From: Apostichopus japonicus
Lineage: Eukaryota; Echinodermata; Holothuroidea; Aspidochirotida; Stichopodidae
NCBI RefSeq assembly: GCF_037975245.1
Contig: NC_092583.1
Location: 14,227,764 to 14,291,763, forward strand
Direction: 5' to 3'
DNA length: 64,000 nt
The position numbers and the translations under genes are program-made. Positions 49,200-60,899 of the stretch are shown piece by piece. Numbering within the stretch: position 1 is the stretch's first letter; each line of letters opens with the position of its first letter. Under the pieces are notes generated by a model that ran no database searches, was not told the origin of the DNA, and was given only the letters and a program-made list of their open reading frames with translations.

Positions 49200-52100
49200 T
49201 TTAATTACAAGAACATTGATGTATTCTGAAGTTGTTTAAAGAAACGGATGAACCAGAGATAATGCCAGACTGTAAATTTTATAGAGAGAATATAGGACCT
49301 ATTGTAGACACACTTGTGGTTGAGAGTTTATCGAAGGGAATACTAATTAGTCATGTTTAAAGGCCTATAATGTTTGCCGTCAAATGAAATTGAAACCTAA
49401 CTTGACGGCATTGCGATTGAGAAACGTTTAGCGTCTGGAGGCTGGATTGTATACAATGTTAATATACCGTACTGATGCGTCATTTCAATGTACGGCATCA
49501 CGTTGCGAACTCGTGCTCGCATGCAGCAGCATACAAGCCTATTCAGGTCCAGGCAATGAGATCCAAGTTAGCCGTAATTAAATGAATCAACAAATAATGA
49601 CTAGTTTGCATGGGACGCCAAACTTAAGGCAGTAACCTGATTAATTCCCTTATAAGATGCAAATGCAATGATAGCCTTCGATGTTAGTCTCACCAATAAG
49701 TGATTTTTCAAAAACAACGTTTTGACGGTCAATGTTTTCTACATCTCAGTGTTATAAATGTTTAAAGAATGTTAAAGTTCAACGTAAACCGGACAACCAC
49801 TGAAAATAAAATCTGAGCAAAAAGCATCTCTCCAACCTCTGCCTCGAACAAAACTTTAAGTTCTATAAAAGTACAAACGGGCGGCCCGCCGGCAGACTCA
49901 CAAGTCCCCTTGCCCCCCAAAACCAAGGGCCCGCCGAGAAAGCAGGTCTCGACAGATGGTGAGAAAAGTCCGTCCTTAATTTGAAGCCGTAAGTCCCTTT
50001 TCACCGCCGCAAGAACCTGCTCCCATGGATGGACCCTCCCACGGAAAGCAATATCACATCTATGACGCCATACGTGCTGTATTGTTGGTGCGTGAGTCTC
50101 TCGAGTACAAAACGTAGAATTGACATAGCACAATTACACAATACAAAACTATAGACATCATTACGTAATATCATTAACTTAATACACAGGTGTGCAGTCA
50201 ACATAACAATAATACATAGCATACTTAAGGTTTAGGACAACAATAACATCATTTATCTTACCATATATACCAGTCGTTGACAGACGGTGAGAATGTTGTA
50301 TTAGCTATACCATCTGCACACACTCTCCATCTAAATATCTCACCTACTAACCGGGTACATAAACGAACACAATTGTCTAGTATAGGCCTACGGGCCTAGA
50401 AAGTTCAGCAATGTCCCAGTAACTTTAGCCTATACTATTTAAGTCTAAGCTGTAGTGAATTGATACCCTTTGAGGACTGTCAAGTAGGCCATCCAAGAAT
50501 GAGTCTAGACACGAAAACAAAAGAGTTCACTAACCTCACTTTACTGGTCCACTCTCGAGCCCAATCCCTTAAGATTGCAACTGTGACCACGTGCTCATGT
50601 GACCACGTGATTATGACGTTGTTACGTTTAATGATATTTCACGATTTCGTTCAGAATAGAATGCTTCGCATGATCTTATAGCCAAAAGACCGAAATGGGA
50701 TGCTGACTTCTAGGTTCTAAACAGTTTCAGGTCCGTATAACAGTATACCAATGGTATGCACAAGACCGGAGTACTTTAATGGGATGGACAACATATATTA
50801 TTCAGGACTATATAGAACTGTAAATCGACAGTGGACGAGCGCCCTCGATTTTATGCAATCGAAAATAATGCGAATTGCTCAAGAATGCCATGCAAGATTC
50901 TTGCTGAGAGGGCACAGAGAAACATTCTTTTCTCAAACTTTATGTAGCACTTATACTGTTGATGGATGATGGATGACGATAAAAGCGCGCTGAAATTTGA
51001 AGAGCTCTTGAGGCACCTTTTCGCCTATTTGACCGTCATCCGTTTATCCATGTCAAATCTAGGTGGGATATGCGTAACAATGTATGTGTAATGAGTTTCC
51101 TTTCCCTTCTCTTAGGAAGATGGCACAATCATTTCTTCAATCTTTCTTCCACCGATTCATTCGAGGAGGCCTACGGTTGGAGACAACATTAATAGATTGC
51201 TCTCGACCGAAGGTTACACCGTTACTTGAAGTTATCCCGTTTCCCCTATAGGTGAAACATATAGGTGATACGATTCATACTGAGGTCAAATCAGAATGGG
51301 CGATGGAGCCGACGGAGGGGAATCCGTGTGTGGGGGTGGGTGTGAAGGGGGGGGGGAGAAGGGGGGTCGACAGTGTCAAGGTTCCCGGCGTTTGTTAAAA
51401 ACCTCAAACAGTGTTCTTTTCAACCTTACCACACCCCTTCTAGATAAACATGTATTGCCCCTCTCCCCCCCTCCCCCTGCATCATGCGTGACTATTGATA
51501 TAAGTGTTTTACGCTTTACCGTACAGATCAAGAGAGACGAAGAAAGATTATTGAGTGTGTGTACAAAATTTAATTACCCCATTTCATAATATATACATTT
51601 TGAATCGAATAGATATAAAACTTTCTTTCTCTTGAAATAATATTCGTCACATTGTTACCGAAATACACAAACAATATCATAGAGATCACATACTAAGAAC
51701 ACACAATGCTTATATAAGTGACGACACACTGGCATTCAGGCAACAATTTTTTTCGTGCATTTATCATTGGCATTAAATATAATTTACATATGAAAAATAA
51801 GAGAAAAAACAAAAAACATGACAAATGTATATATATTTAGAACATGACTTCATAGTTGTTGTTCTTCATTATAGTCTATGTTTGAAATACTTGAGTCAAG
51901 AAGTGCAAAAATTTGAGCCAAAAAAAAATGTTGGAAATGTAAAACTTGTTCTGATATAATGTATTATAATTACACTGTGTAAGTTTGTGAATGAAAACTT
52001 CTGGGCACCATTATGTGTTATTTCAGGTTCTAAGTTTAATCTTCAGCCTCCTGAGATGTGTTTAACCACCAAAATAGGTGGGGTGGGTGGGGTGGGGGTT

Positions 52101-54900
52101 GTGGGTAGTGGGGAAGCAATGAAAAATACCAAAGTGTTTCTGCTATAATTGAGAAAATGAATTTCAGTTACTCACATATGTAATTTCAACTGAATGTGTT
52201 GAAGGTTGTTCATACAATGGGAAGTTACAACAATGGCTACCATTGTGTTGTCAACATGAGGGTTATGGGTATGGGCATGTTATGAAAGTGTGGGATATTA
52301 TAAAAAGGGGAAAAAGTGTAAATACCTCATTAAACAACACCGCCAGATTGATGCCCATGCACACAATGTTGTACAGTATATATCACAAGGCGGTCAGTAG
52401 ATGGTATCTTCAAAAACCTTATCCAAGACTTAATCAGAATCAATCATCTTTAAAATTGACCAATTGATCATAAACAACGGCACACCGGAGTTAGGCGATT
52501 GTAATAGTTTTATAACATTTCTGCCAACTCTGATGGCTATAGGAGGCCATTTGCTTTTAATTACCGTACTGTCTTGACAGTAATAAAATATGGATGAAAG
52601 TTGAACGAGAAAATGAAATTTAATGACAAAGGAATGTGATATACTTACGTTAAGCATACTGCATAATTTACGATAATGTTATTTTCTATATAGTGACTTA
52701 AATGTGTCATATGCATCAGGGGCAACCCTCCCCTCCCTCCTTGAGAAATTTTGGTAACATAAAGGGTGCAAAATGGTGATATATTTTGCTACTTTGGAAA
52801 CATTGAGAAGATTTTGGGTATTTTAGGTTGTGCCGCACATACAAGATATATATTGTGATGTACACTAGGATATTGTGTCATATTTTGTCGGTGGGGGGGG
52901 GGGGGGCCCTATAAGAACTGTACGAGTGTGCGCCCCTGCTGTGCATACTGATAAACCAAACAATATTTTGAATTTGATTAGTTCGTAATTATGATTACGT
53001 CATATAAACTATACCCTTTAAGATGAATACGATTTAGTTTCCTTATAAAGTTGTGACCCGACCCCCCCTCTCCCGTCATCCATCCCCTCCCCCACGTCCT
53101 GCGACTCCCATCACCTTGCCCCTCGTTCATATTTACATTATACGATACTCAATGAGAACCATATTTATTTACTATGTGAATTCATAAGGTAGCAATTTAA
53201 ATTGTGCATTACGAACACTGTGTTACACATCATTTTGAAAAGGGGGCATGGCATGAACACTATCAGTAGAATAGCAATTACGGAAGGGAGGGAGGGAGGG
53301 AGGGGGGGGGGCACATAACATATGAGTAAACTTAAAGCTCAAGATGTTGCAAACCTCCTGATAAATTCTGATAGGGGTTTTCAAAACACGATTAAAACTG
53401 CAAATAGAAATTTCATGTGCCTCTGTTGTTCCTATAATGAATAAAAGAGGTCGCTCTTCTGATATCTTACAGGTTCTACGACTAGATGTAATAATTCATT
53501 GTGTTATAAATACAAAACGTAATACCGTACTTTATATTTTGAATGAAGAGAAAGAGTAACAACGGAACACGTTGAAAAGGCATTGCGGTATTTTGTGTGC
53601 CATCGGTAGACGCATTTTCTTGAAGGGTATGGCTTTATATTTCTGACCACAACCCCCCTCACCCCTCCCCTCCCCACCGAAGAAAAAAAAGACGAAATAA
53701 AATCGATGGCACCGACGACATAGCCTCTCAAAATTAAATATTTTGAATCACACACATGCACAAGAGAAAAACGAGACACCTTTAGGTCACGTACTGTTCT
53801 ATTAATTACTGGATAAGATAATTATTATCTTTAATGAGCAGTCACTGTTTCTGTCCAGGATTAAATGTAGCTTAATTAAACGTTTAATTGGTTATTGAGG
53901 AGATTACAAGGTAAGACGAATGTAAACTTTTATGATGTACTAAATATGCTTATGTTATCCTGCAAAAAAAGGAGTACAACAAATCTTGGCACATTTCTAC
54001 GCTAAAGATAATACAGATACAGCTACAAAATTGAGAGTAGAGTTTCTAACTAGAGTATATAGTGACATACAGACAACAGGGAGTTGTAACTTCCACATCA
54101 CTCCCTGTTGCGTGAATTAACAGAATGTTTCAAGTGCTGTTAGTTGAATGGAAATGTACATCTGTTGGAAAGATTTCATACTCCTTAACACATCCCCTTT
54201 AAGGACCACCACAAGATCCTTCAATATTTCCAAATATATCGCTCTTTTTTCATTATTTAAAGACATCCTTGTTGTTGTTTATAAAAAGAAAAAGAAAAAG
54301 AAAAAAGACACACACCCACTTTTACCCGCAGGTATATTTTATGCTCGGGGTGGGGTTGAAGGGGGAGGCGGGTGGGGTTTATGTCTTGGTTCTAAACAAG
54401 TTATGAGGCACCTTAAAGGATCATCAGTCGTGTCTCAACTATGCTAGGTAGTGAAATAAAGGTCACGTATGCTAAAACTTAAATATATTTTGCTTCTACA
54501 ATCGATAGATTTTCCTTCAATGCAGACACATAATCATGTTAACTACGCTTCGATATATATGAAGTTTTCATAACCTATTTGAAAGTAAGATTAATGTTTA
54601 CGAATATTCCTGTAACTGAAATCAATTGCTTAAAAATTGCTAAAAATGTTCCATACCTTCTTTGACTTGCATTTTGTTTGGCGAAGATTTTAATTTCACA
54701 AATTGGTTGATATTTCTGTGAATGTAACTATAGCAACGCCAGAGTGAATGACGTCATCACCATGGTAATTGCAATCGTTACAGTTATTTTTTGTATTTTA
54801 CACTACAAAATTTAGCTCATTTATCCGCAGAGGAAAATAAATTTTCTACAATACAGTTGCCTTTAAATGAAATTTCTAAATACAGAGAATATTGACACTC
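49200..54900. other. Long non-coding stretch with G tracts
   Basis: No gene that I can support. An open frame of about 120 codons lies at 49762-50133 on the minus strand. It has somewhat higher GC content than its surroundings and no recognised domain; it could be a repeat remnant or an exon. Pure G runs lie near 51347, 52893 and 53301. Other open frames are short and overlapping. Confidence 0.4.
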
Positions 54901-54916
54901 ATTTCCTAAATTTCCC

Positions 54917-55345
54917 ATTTTTCAACCAAAATATGAATGTTTATACTACTCTTATCACCTGGAAAGGAATCAAAAGGGCGCCACACACCGCAGGTACAAT
55001 TTTGGGAAGATTTAAAAAGTCGCGATTTTGGCCAAAATCGGCCAAAATCATAAGGGTATAGCCTTACAAAATTGTCGAATTTGGGCCTAAATGAAAGTTC
55101 TCAAATTCCTGTCAGGAATATATAACAGGAATATATAACAGACTCCTTGCACCCAGTACACGCTTCTCTTGAGACAAAAGTGGCATTCGACGAAGCTATA
55201 GTCATTTAAATTTGAGATGAAATGTCGTCGAGATATGGTTATTAAATTTCATTTTTCCACCAAAATATGTGTGTTTTAACTACTCTTATCACCTGGAAAG
55301 GAATCAAAAGGGCGCCACACACCGCAGGTACAATTTTGGGAAGAT
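54917..55345. repeat. Direct repeat pair, about 95 bp each
   Basis: Copies at 54917-55011 and 55250-55345 share CTACTCTTATCACCTGGAAA, then GGAATCAAAAGGGCGCCACA and CAGGTACAATTTTGGGAAGA almost unchanged. The spacer between them is unrelated. Either a local duplication or two copies of a dispersed element. Confidence 0.75.
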
Positions 55346-55915
55346 AAAGAAATTGCTTCAGATTGGCAGTTGAATCTTTTGTGAGGTTTGACTACGTGTG
55401 ATCAGTGGTTGATATTCTAGCATACTGGGGACGGTGGGTAAGGGGGAGGGGCTCTAATAACCTGTTAACTTGTCGTGTGTATGGCAATGCTGGTGAGAAG
55501 CAACATTCCGTTACCGCTTAGAGAGAGGGAGAATGAGGTTACCATGAAGCAAACAACCCACTCAATTCTTTTTTATCTTTCAGATTCTCTTGCAAATTGC
55601 TTAGATGGATTAAAGTAATGATTAAATACCGAATGTCGCTCTGCACCGCGATTTTGACGGTTTAATATATACCTTTGAGCACAAACGATGTGCGCATATT
55701 AGCCTCTATGGTGGTATGTCTATACTCGGCTCCAGAGACACTTTTACTGCAGAATACAACCGAGTAAATATTACCACAGTTGTTCTACTTCACTTATCTC
55801 GCTTCCACTATATAACCGATAGGCAGACACGATGACCCACCGACCTGTTGCAGGTTAAGTGCACGACACCCTCGCTTCAGCGGTTATTCGATTATTTCAA
55901 AATATATCGGCGATG

Positions 55916-56407
55916 CTAGAGGTCCGTACCGTCCTCTGAGTCGTAGTCGACCTTTAGAGGGTCTCCTTCCTTTTCTGAGTCTGATGATTCCTGGAATAGG
56001 ACCAGGTTCGTCTCTTTGACCGGTGGTGCAGACAGCTTCTTGATGTCCCCGTTACTAGTAACGCTAGTCTTCAGTGCTACCGTTGGAAGAGGATTCAAGG
56101 AGACAGGCGGGATGGAGAAAGGCAAAGGTCCTCCGCCCAGGCTGGTCTCTAAGACACCGTCCTGTCGCTGTACGTGGACGATATCTTCAAACCGTGTAGG
56201 ATGGTGATCCCCGTGGTCGATCTTCACCGAGAGCATCCGCGGTGATGTTGGTCTGAGGAATGCTTCGCGAGATGACCCCGAAGGTCCGTTTGGTGAAGGA
56301 GTGGGGCCATGGGTACTTTGGTTGACTGGTAAGATGACTTGGAGTAAACGTATGACAGACTTCAGGTCATTACTGAGATTGGAAACATCTTTGCTGAGGT
56401 GACAGAC
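55916..56407 (-). CDS. Elk: Elk-type K+ channel, terminal coding exon
   Basis: Last coding exon (492 nt including stop) on the minus strand. The acceptor is CCCTTGTATAG, starting in phase 0. It encodes VCHLSKDVSNLSNDLKSVIR, an amphipathic heptad-like helix continuing that of the previous exon, then a proline/serine-rich region. It ends in an acidic tail with ESSDSEKEGDPLKVDYDSED before the stop at 55916. The exon is part of the cytoplasmic C-terminus. The helix may help subunit contact, as C-terminal coiled coils do in other KCNH channels (inference). A 45-bp minisatellite starts 4 bp upstream of the acceptor. Confidence 0.8.
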   Translation of the reverse strand, partial: VCHLSKDVSNLSNDLKSVIRLLQVILPVNQSTHGPTPSPNGPSGSSREAFLRPTSPRMLSVKIDHGDHHPTRFEDIVHVQRQDGVLETSLGGGPLPFSIPPVSLNPLPTVALKTSVTSNGDIKKLSAPPVKETNLVLFQESSDSEKEGDPLKVDYDSEDGTDL

Positions 56408-56410
56408 CTA

Positions 56411-56580
56411 TACAAGGGAACAAAATATAGCCAGAGATTATATTAACCCTTAGAATACAAGGGAACAAAATATAGCCAGAGATTATATTAACCCTTAGAA
56501 TACAAGGGAACAAAATATAGCCAGAGATTATATTAACCCTTAGAATACAAGGGAACAAAATATAGCCAGAGATTATATTA
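56411..56580. repeat. 45-bp minisatellite at an Elk 3' splice site
   Basis: Nearly four perfect copies, period exactly 45 (starts 56412, 56457, 56502, 56547), each containing ACAAGGGAACAAAATATAGC and GATTATATTAACCCTTAG. The copy nearest the exon supplies the pyrimidine stretch and the last bases before the acceptor. The other copies carry the same upstream sequence, but TATTCT where the real site has TATAGG. The regular minus-strand open frame here is a repeat artefact. Confidence 0.95.
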
Positions 56581-57696
56581 AATCTTTGTCTGATCATTCT
56601 ACGTCTGTATTTTGTGACGTTATTCAAACAATTAAATCTTATTTTGAACTTCTCTCACAAATATATACACAAGCCACTTCAGGTGCTTAATAAACTGAAT
56701 AACCTTAAACAGGTAACAGATGACGGACACAACACACAAAACAAAGGCCGTTATATCGAGGCTATATATAGTGACCAAGAGAAAACATCCCAGAAGAAAA
56801 GAGAAAGTCAAACATTCAAAACAAAGAAAAGAAAATCTGAAAAAGTCAGACAAAAAAGACATTTATAACTATTTACGAGGTATATTTGAGATTATTTTGG
56901 ACACTCCTGAGGGTATTATAGCTAGTGTACATCACTAGGACAGCCCTCGATTTAACCAACCGGCATATTGCTACAACTTTGGCGTGAGAGGGAGATTTAA
57001 CCAGTGACCACATGACCTGTACTGAGCTATCAAGCCCTTGGTTTGTGTCGACCCACATGTATCTGACAGTAAGGGGGCCGGGAGGGGAGGGGGGGTGGGT
57101 AGGGGTAGCCTGTCATAAACTACGGTTCCTTGTATACAGAATGTGACCATGGGGTTTAAAGAGAATTTCGGCCTTACTTTTTGTTTATAGTAATAATTGT
57201 GTTGTTGAGATAATACCTAAATTACTGTACCCATACAATATATACGCATAGAAACAGGAGACAGCTCCCCCACTATTCAAAGTGGCAGGAGAATGGTTCT
57301 CCCCACCCCCACCCCTCCCCTAGTTTTCTTATCTAGGGGTGCACTCAACAGCAGTTTTAGATCATATACAAATTGGATTGTCTTTCAATTAGCAAAAAGA
57401 GTACCAAGCATTCACATGCCCTATTTTCGCTTTATATGTCTCATACTCCGTCAAGTTTTCGACTTTTTGGGTTCTCAAATTCCAACAAATTTATGTGGAA
57501 AATATGTCAGCAGAAGTCACACCTCCAATACAAAAAAGACGATTTTTTTATAGAAATTTTGGTAATTTAAAATATCCCATCTGAGCCGACATAGCATTTA
57601 GAAAATTAAATTCTTCTAGGGAACATTCCCACAACCCCCCCCGTCCCCCTACGTTTCCCCTTCCCACGATAACTTCCAATATACGTCATTGCGTAC

Positions 57697-57794
57697 CTGT
57701 CTATCCAACCTTTCCACGCTATTTCTCGTGTGCTCAATCTCATTTCGCAGTTCTTCTGTACAGAGAGAATCAATCGTTGATCGGGAACCTGTTT
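57697..57794 (-). CDS. Elk: Elk-type K+ channel, internal exon
   Basis: A 98-nt exon, acceptor CATTTTCTTGTAG, donor CAG|GTACGC, starting in phase 1 and ending in phase 0. It encodes ETGSRSTIDSLCTEELRNEI followed by EHTRNSVERLDRQ, the first half of the charged helix that continues in the terminal exon (hydrophobic residues about every three to four positions). Phases agree with both neighbours. Confidence 0.75.
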
Positions 57795-58334
57795 CTACAA
57801 GAAAATGAATAGAAGAAAATGAAAGTCATGTTGATTAGTGTTGCTATGAATACAAACACATCACTAACCAACCTTTTCAGCAATAGCAATTATTTGGGCT
57901 GGGCACTCATTTTGTTTAATTTGCTCCTCACAAGGTATAGTTTTCAGAGAGACCTGTGGAGACGGTTTGATGAACGGATAATTACAAAAACAGAGACGTC
58001 GTGGTACGCATCAGCAATTACGACTTCAGACGCCAACAAAAGAAAATTAAAAAAACAAATAAATAAATAAACAAACTTAAAGTATATAGAGAAAATATGC
58101 AAAGAATTATCAAAGTTTGTGAGAATTATATAACGTTTTACTTATTAGTAAGCTCAAGTGCATAATGAAGAAAAGATACTCGAAGGTTAGTATACTACAC
58201 ATTCTCTAACAACGATAATAGACAGCATTTTACTGGTGACCATTTTGTTATCATATAGCATATTTGGGTACAATACTGGTGGCCCTTATACACGAGAGAA
58301 TCCCAAGACCTACTGATGTGCGTATTCTCGAACG

Positions 58335-58740
58335 ACGGTACTTACCTGTCTCCCCCTCAAACCACGCACTTTTTCCTATTTATCTAACCAGCCAAACTCA
58401 CTAACGTTTTAGTGCTGGCCCCACTTCCGGGTCATGACCCACTTCCTCTTGTACCCTTCTCAAGTAGAACACCTGCATTCGCGACAGAATTCTCTTCTGC
58501 AAGAATCGTGTCGGTTTGTCATGATTTCGATATTATCCAGCGCTGTGCACGAATGCGCAAATGAAAACCTTTGTCGGTAACAGTTGTGGTTGTAGGCTAC
58601 TTAAAAGAATGAAGTGGGTGGTGGCCCGGAAGGGGGTCCATGGGGGTGTAGTGCTTAAAATGCTATCAAGTTTGACATACCCTTGGGTAGATATGGATGA
58701 TAAGTCTGAAGGCAGGTAAGAGAGAGGGTTAAGTAAATAT
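58335..58740. mobile_element. Fold-back/MITE-like element in an Elk intron
   Basis: Ends CTTACCTG (58341-58348) and CAGGTAAG (58713-58720) are inverted and match the end motif of the repeats at 2.5-2.8, 13.5 and 13.7 kb. Inside, arms at about 58405-58450 and 58605-58660 are imperfect complements (AGTGCTGGCCCCACTTCCGG against CCGGAAGGGGGTCC...GTAGTGCT), so the whole could fold into a long hairpin. Its right edge lies about 15 bp from the Elk exon at 58756. Confidence 0.6.
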
Positions 58741-58755
58741 CATGCACACACTAAC

Positions 58756-58964
58756 CTTGCGATAGTTGAGGGGCTGTATAGCTCGACTTCAATCTTCCGT
58801 CGACACTGCTCTGACCAAAATAATTCGAGGGTGGTTTACTGGGGTTTAGCGATAGACTTCGGTTTCTGACACTTTGGTGAGTATTTTTAGGGTTAGGGGT
58901 TGTAAAATCAAAAGTATTCCTGCGTAGACAAGTCGATGTATCGTCTTCAACACCGTCAACAATC
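58756..58964 (-). CDS. Elk: Elk-type K+ channel, internal exon
   Basis: A 209-nt exon, acceptor CATTCCTACAG, donor CAAG|GTTAGT, starting in phase 2 and ending in phase 1. It encodes RIVDGVEDDTSTCLRRNTFD, then a serine/asparagine-rich segment (NRSLSLNPSKPPSNYFGQSS) of the cytoplasmic C-terminus. This is low-conservation linker. The call rests on splice signals, phases and position between clear Elk exons. R-R-N-T-F and R-S-L-S could be kinase sites (inference). Confidence 0.75.
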
Positions 58965-59429
58965 CTGTAGGAATGAAAGCAGAATGGTTGTATATATATG
59001 TAAACAAAAAACAAAACAAAAGAGAAAAGAACATACAAACAAAGAAAGCCCAAAACAGAACAGACAAACAAACAAACAAAAGAGATGACACGAAAATAAA
59101 GAAAACATATTATACGCCCACTGTGTCTCTTAATAAATATTATCTCGTCTATTTGAGTAAAACTTTAATCCAACTAAACTGAAAGCTATGTTACTGGATA
59201 ACGCTTTCGTTTGAATTATAAACAGAATCAGGGGGAAGAAATACCAAACACAACATTATGGTTATTATATGACTTTGAGAACAATATCTTATGATGTCTT
59301 CGTAGTAAGAGAAAGCGACAGAAAAGTCGATCAATCGAATGTTAGAGTGACAAATTTAAAATTGCAAGTGGTGTATTTTAGCTGCAGAGGGCGTTCGTCC
59401 AGCACTGTATTAAGGTCTGCCATTAGTGT

Positions 59430-59652
59430 TAGGGGGTGTTAGTTCAGTGGTGAACGCCCGGTGCCTTTCAATCATAAGGCCCCGAGTTCGAGTCACTCCA
59501 AGATTAATGTATGTCGTCCAGTTACAGAGTTGTTGACAATTGACAATTCATAATCATGGACGTTAAAATATGAATCTAAGAGTCGGTCAGTTTGCGGCTT
59601 TGATAAGCCAATGATGGCTTCTTTGCGAGTTTCTGCTTGCAGGAGGATCTAA
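59430..59652 (+). mobile_element. tRNA-derived SINE, family A copy 2
   Basis: Same family and orientation as 4179-4402. It has an A-box-like TTAGTTCAGTGG, a B-box AGTTCGAGTCA near 59485-59495, and ends CTTGCAGGAGGATCTAAAA. Possible short target duplication: CATTAGTG before and CATTAGGG after. It lies in an Elk intron, antisense to the gene, and its end is about 30 bp from the donor of exon 59682-59911. Confidence 0.75.
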
Positions 59653-59681
59653 AATATATACATTAGGGAACTATTCTTTAC

Positions 59682-59911
59682 CTTGGACTTAGGTCTGGTG
59701 GTAGTGAGTTTCCCACTGAATTTGTAGCCTCTAATATAATGTGTTGTTTATCATCATCCAACCCAAATGTACAATTCTCCTTAGCACCGTTCTCTTTCTG
59801 CTGTTCATCTTCACTCGTGTCTTCATCTTCTTCACCCTGTATCTCAGAGATGGAAGTCAGTTGTACTGGTCGACTATTAAGGGCGAGGTCACAATATGCG
59901 TAGCTTTCCTC
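59682..59911 (-). CDS. Elk: Elk-type K+ channel, internal exon
   Basis: A 230-nt exon, acceptor GTGGGGCATCAG preceded by a long T-rich tract, donor CCAAG|GTAAAG, starting in phase 0 and ending in phase 2. The product EESYAYCDLALNSRPVQLTS is followed by an acidic run (EIQGEEDEDTSEDEQQKENG) and LDDDKQHIILEATNSVGNSL. It follows directly on the end of the cyclic-nucleotide-binding homology domain, in the variable cytoplasmic linker. Confidence 0.8.
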
Positions 59912-60372
59912 CTGATGCCCCACCCAAAGAAAAAATGAAGAAAGAAAGAAAAAAAAAACAAACATTGTGTACATTAGCGATCTGCACAAGCTATGAAACC
60001 AAACCCCCCCCCCAAAAAAAAAAAAAAACAACAAGAGATGTTACTATTTAGGGAGTCTATTTTTCCCCCATAGAGAAAAAGTTTATAGATTATCTTGCCA
60101 TTTTTTATATTTGTTGACATTTTTTTTTGGACATTTTTGTAATGCAGGCAAACACAACAATTATCGTCTACATAAAGCACAGGCATTGTTATTAACATGC
60201 GCATGGTTGTTTTTATAACAAATTGAAATGCATTCGATTAAATGGAGCAAGCACAAGATTGACTTTCCAATGAAGAGATAGATGGAAGGGCTTAGTCAAT
60301 GAATGGGGTTGGGCGGGGTGGGGGGGGGTGGGGGTGGGGGTGTTAGAGAAAGGTGAATATAGCTATACTCAC

Positions 60373-60487
60373 GTCTGCATCTAACTCTCCGCCTTCTCCG
60401 AGGTTGAAGGTCAAATCTCTAGCTATCTCTGTTTGGAATTTTTGTTGATATTCAGGATAACACGAGAGCACTTCCATCAATTCTTGT
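60373..60487 (-). CDS. Elk: Elk-type K+ channel, end of CNBH domain
   Basis: A 115-nt exon, acceptor TTTTCCGTGAAG, donor GAC|GTGAGT, starting in phase 2 and ending in phase 0. It encodes QELMEVLSCYPEYQQKFQTE followed by IARDLTFNLGEGGEL. In KCNH channels this is the C-helix region after the cyclic-nucleotide-binding homology domain. The YPEYQQKF...DLTFNL pattern is of the Elk type (KCNH3/4/8: YPEY...F...I..DLT.NLREG), not Erg (YPEF...F...LEITFNLRD). This is the strongest family evidence in the gene. Confidence 0.85.
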
Positions 60488-60801
60488 CTTCACGGAAAAG
60501 GAAAACCAAAAAATAAAAAAATAGAAAGTAATATAATGTAAAAATAGAAAGTAATACGTAAATAAAATAGGTGATATTTATAAATGTCATGAATAATACA
60601 TGGTTGTAGCAACCATTTCGATCATTAAGGTAATTTAAGAACTATAAATTAAGAAACCCACAAAAACTAATTGGGTTTGGAGACGATACTAACCTGTCTC
60701 TAGTCAACATGTGCACTCCAAATTTATACTTTAATCTAACAAATAAATAAGTAAACAAACAAACAAACAAACAAATAAACTAATTTAATATATAATATAT
60801 A

Positions 60802-60836
60802 TACAAATATATATATATATATAGGCTATATATAGG

Positions 60837-60871
<35 letters not shown>

Positions 60872-60897
60872 TAACAAACAAAATATATATATATATA
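60802..60897. repeat. TA microsatellite with ATAGGCTAT interruptions
   Basis: (TA)n with two ATAGGCTAT interruptions, as at 43.9 kb. Lies in the intron before the Elk exon at 60487. Confidence 0.9.
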
Positions 60898-60899
60898 GA

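Noticed and set aside
56370-56627. 85-codon minus-strand frame with four identical 15-residue units
   Set aside because: It is the 45-bp minisatellite read in frame; the real exon starts at 56407 in another context.
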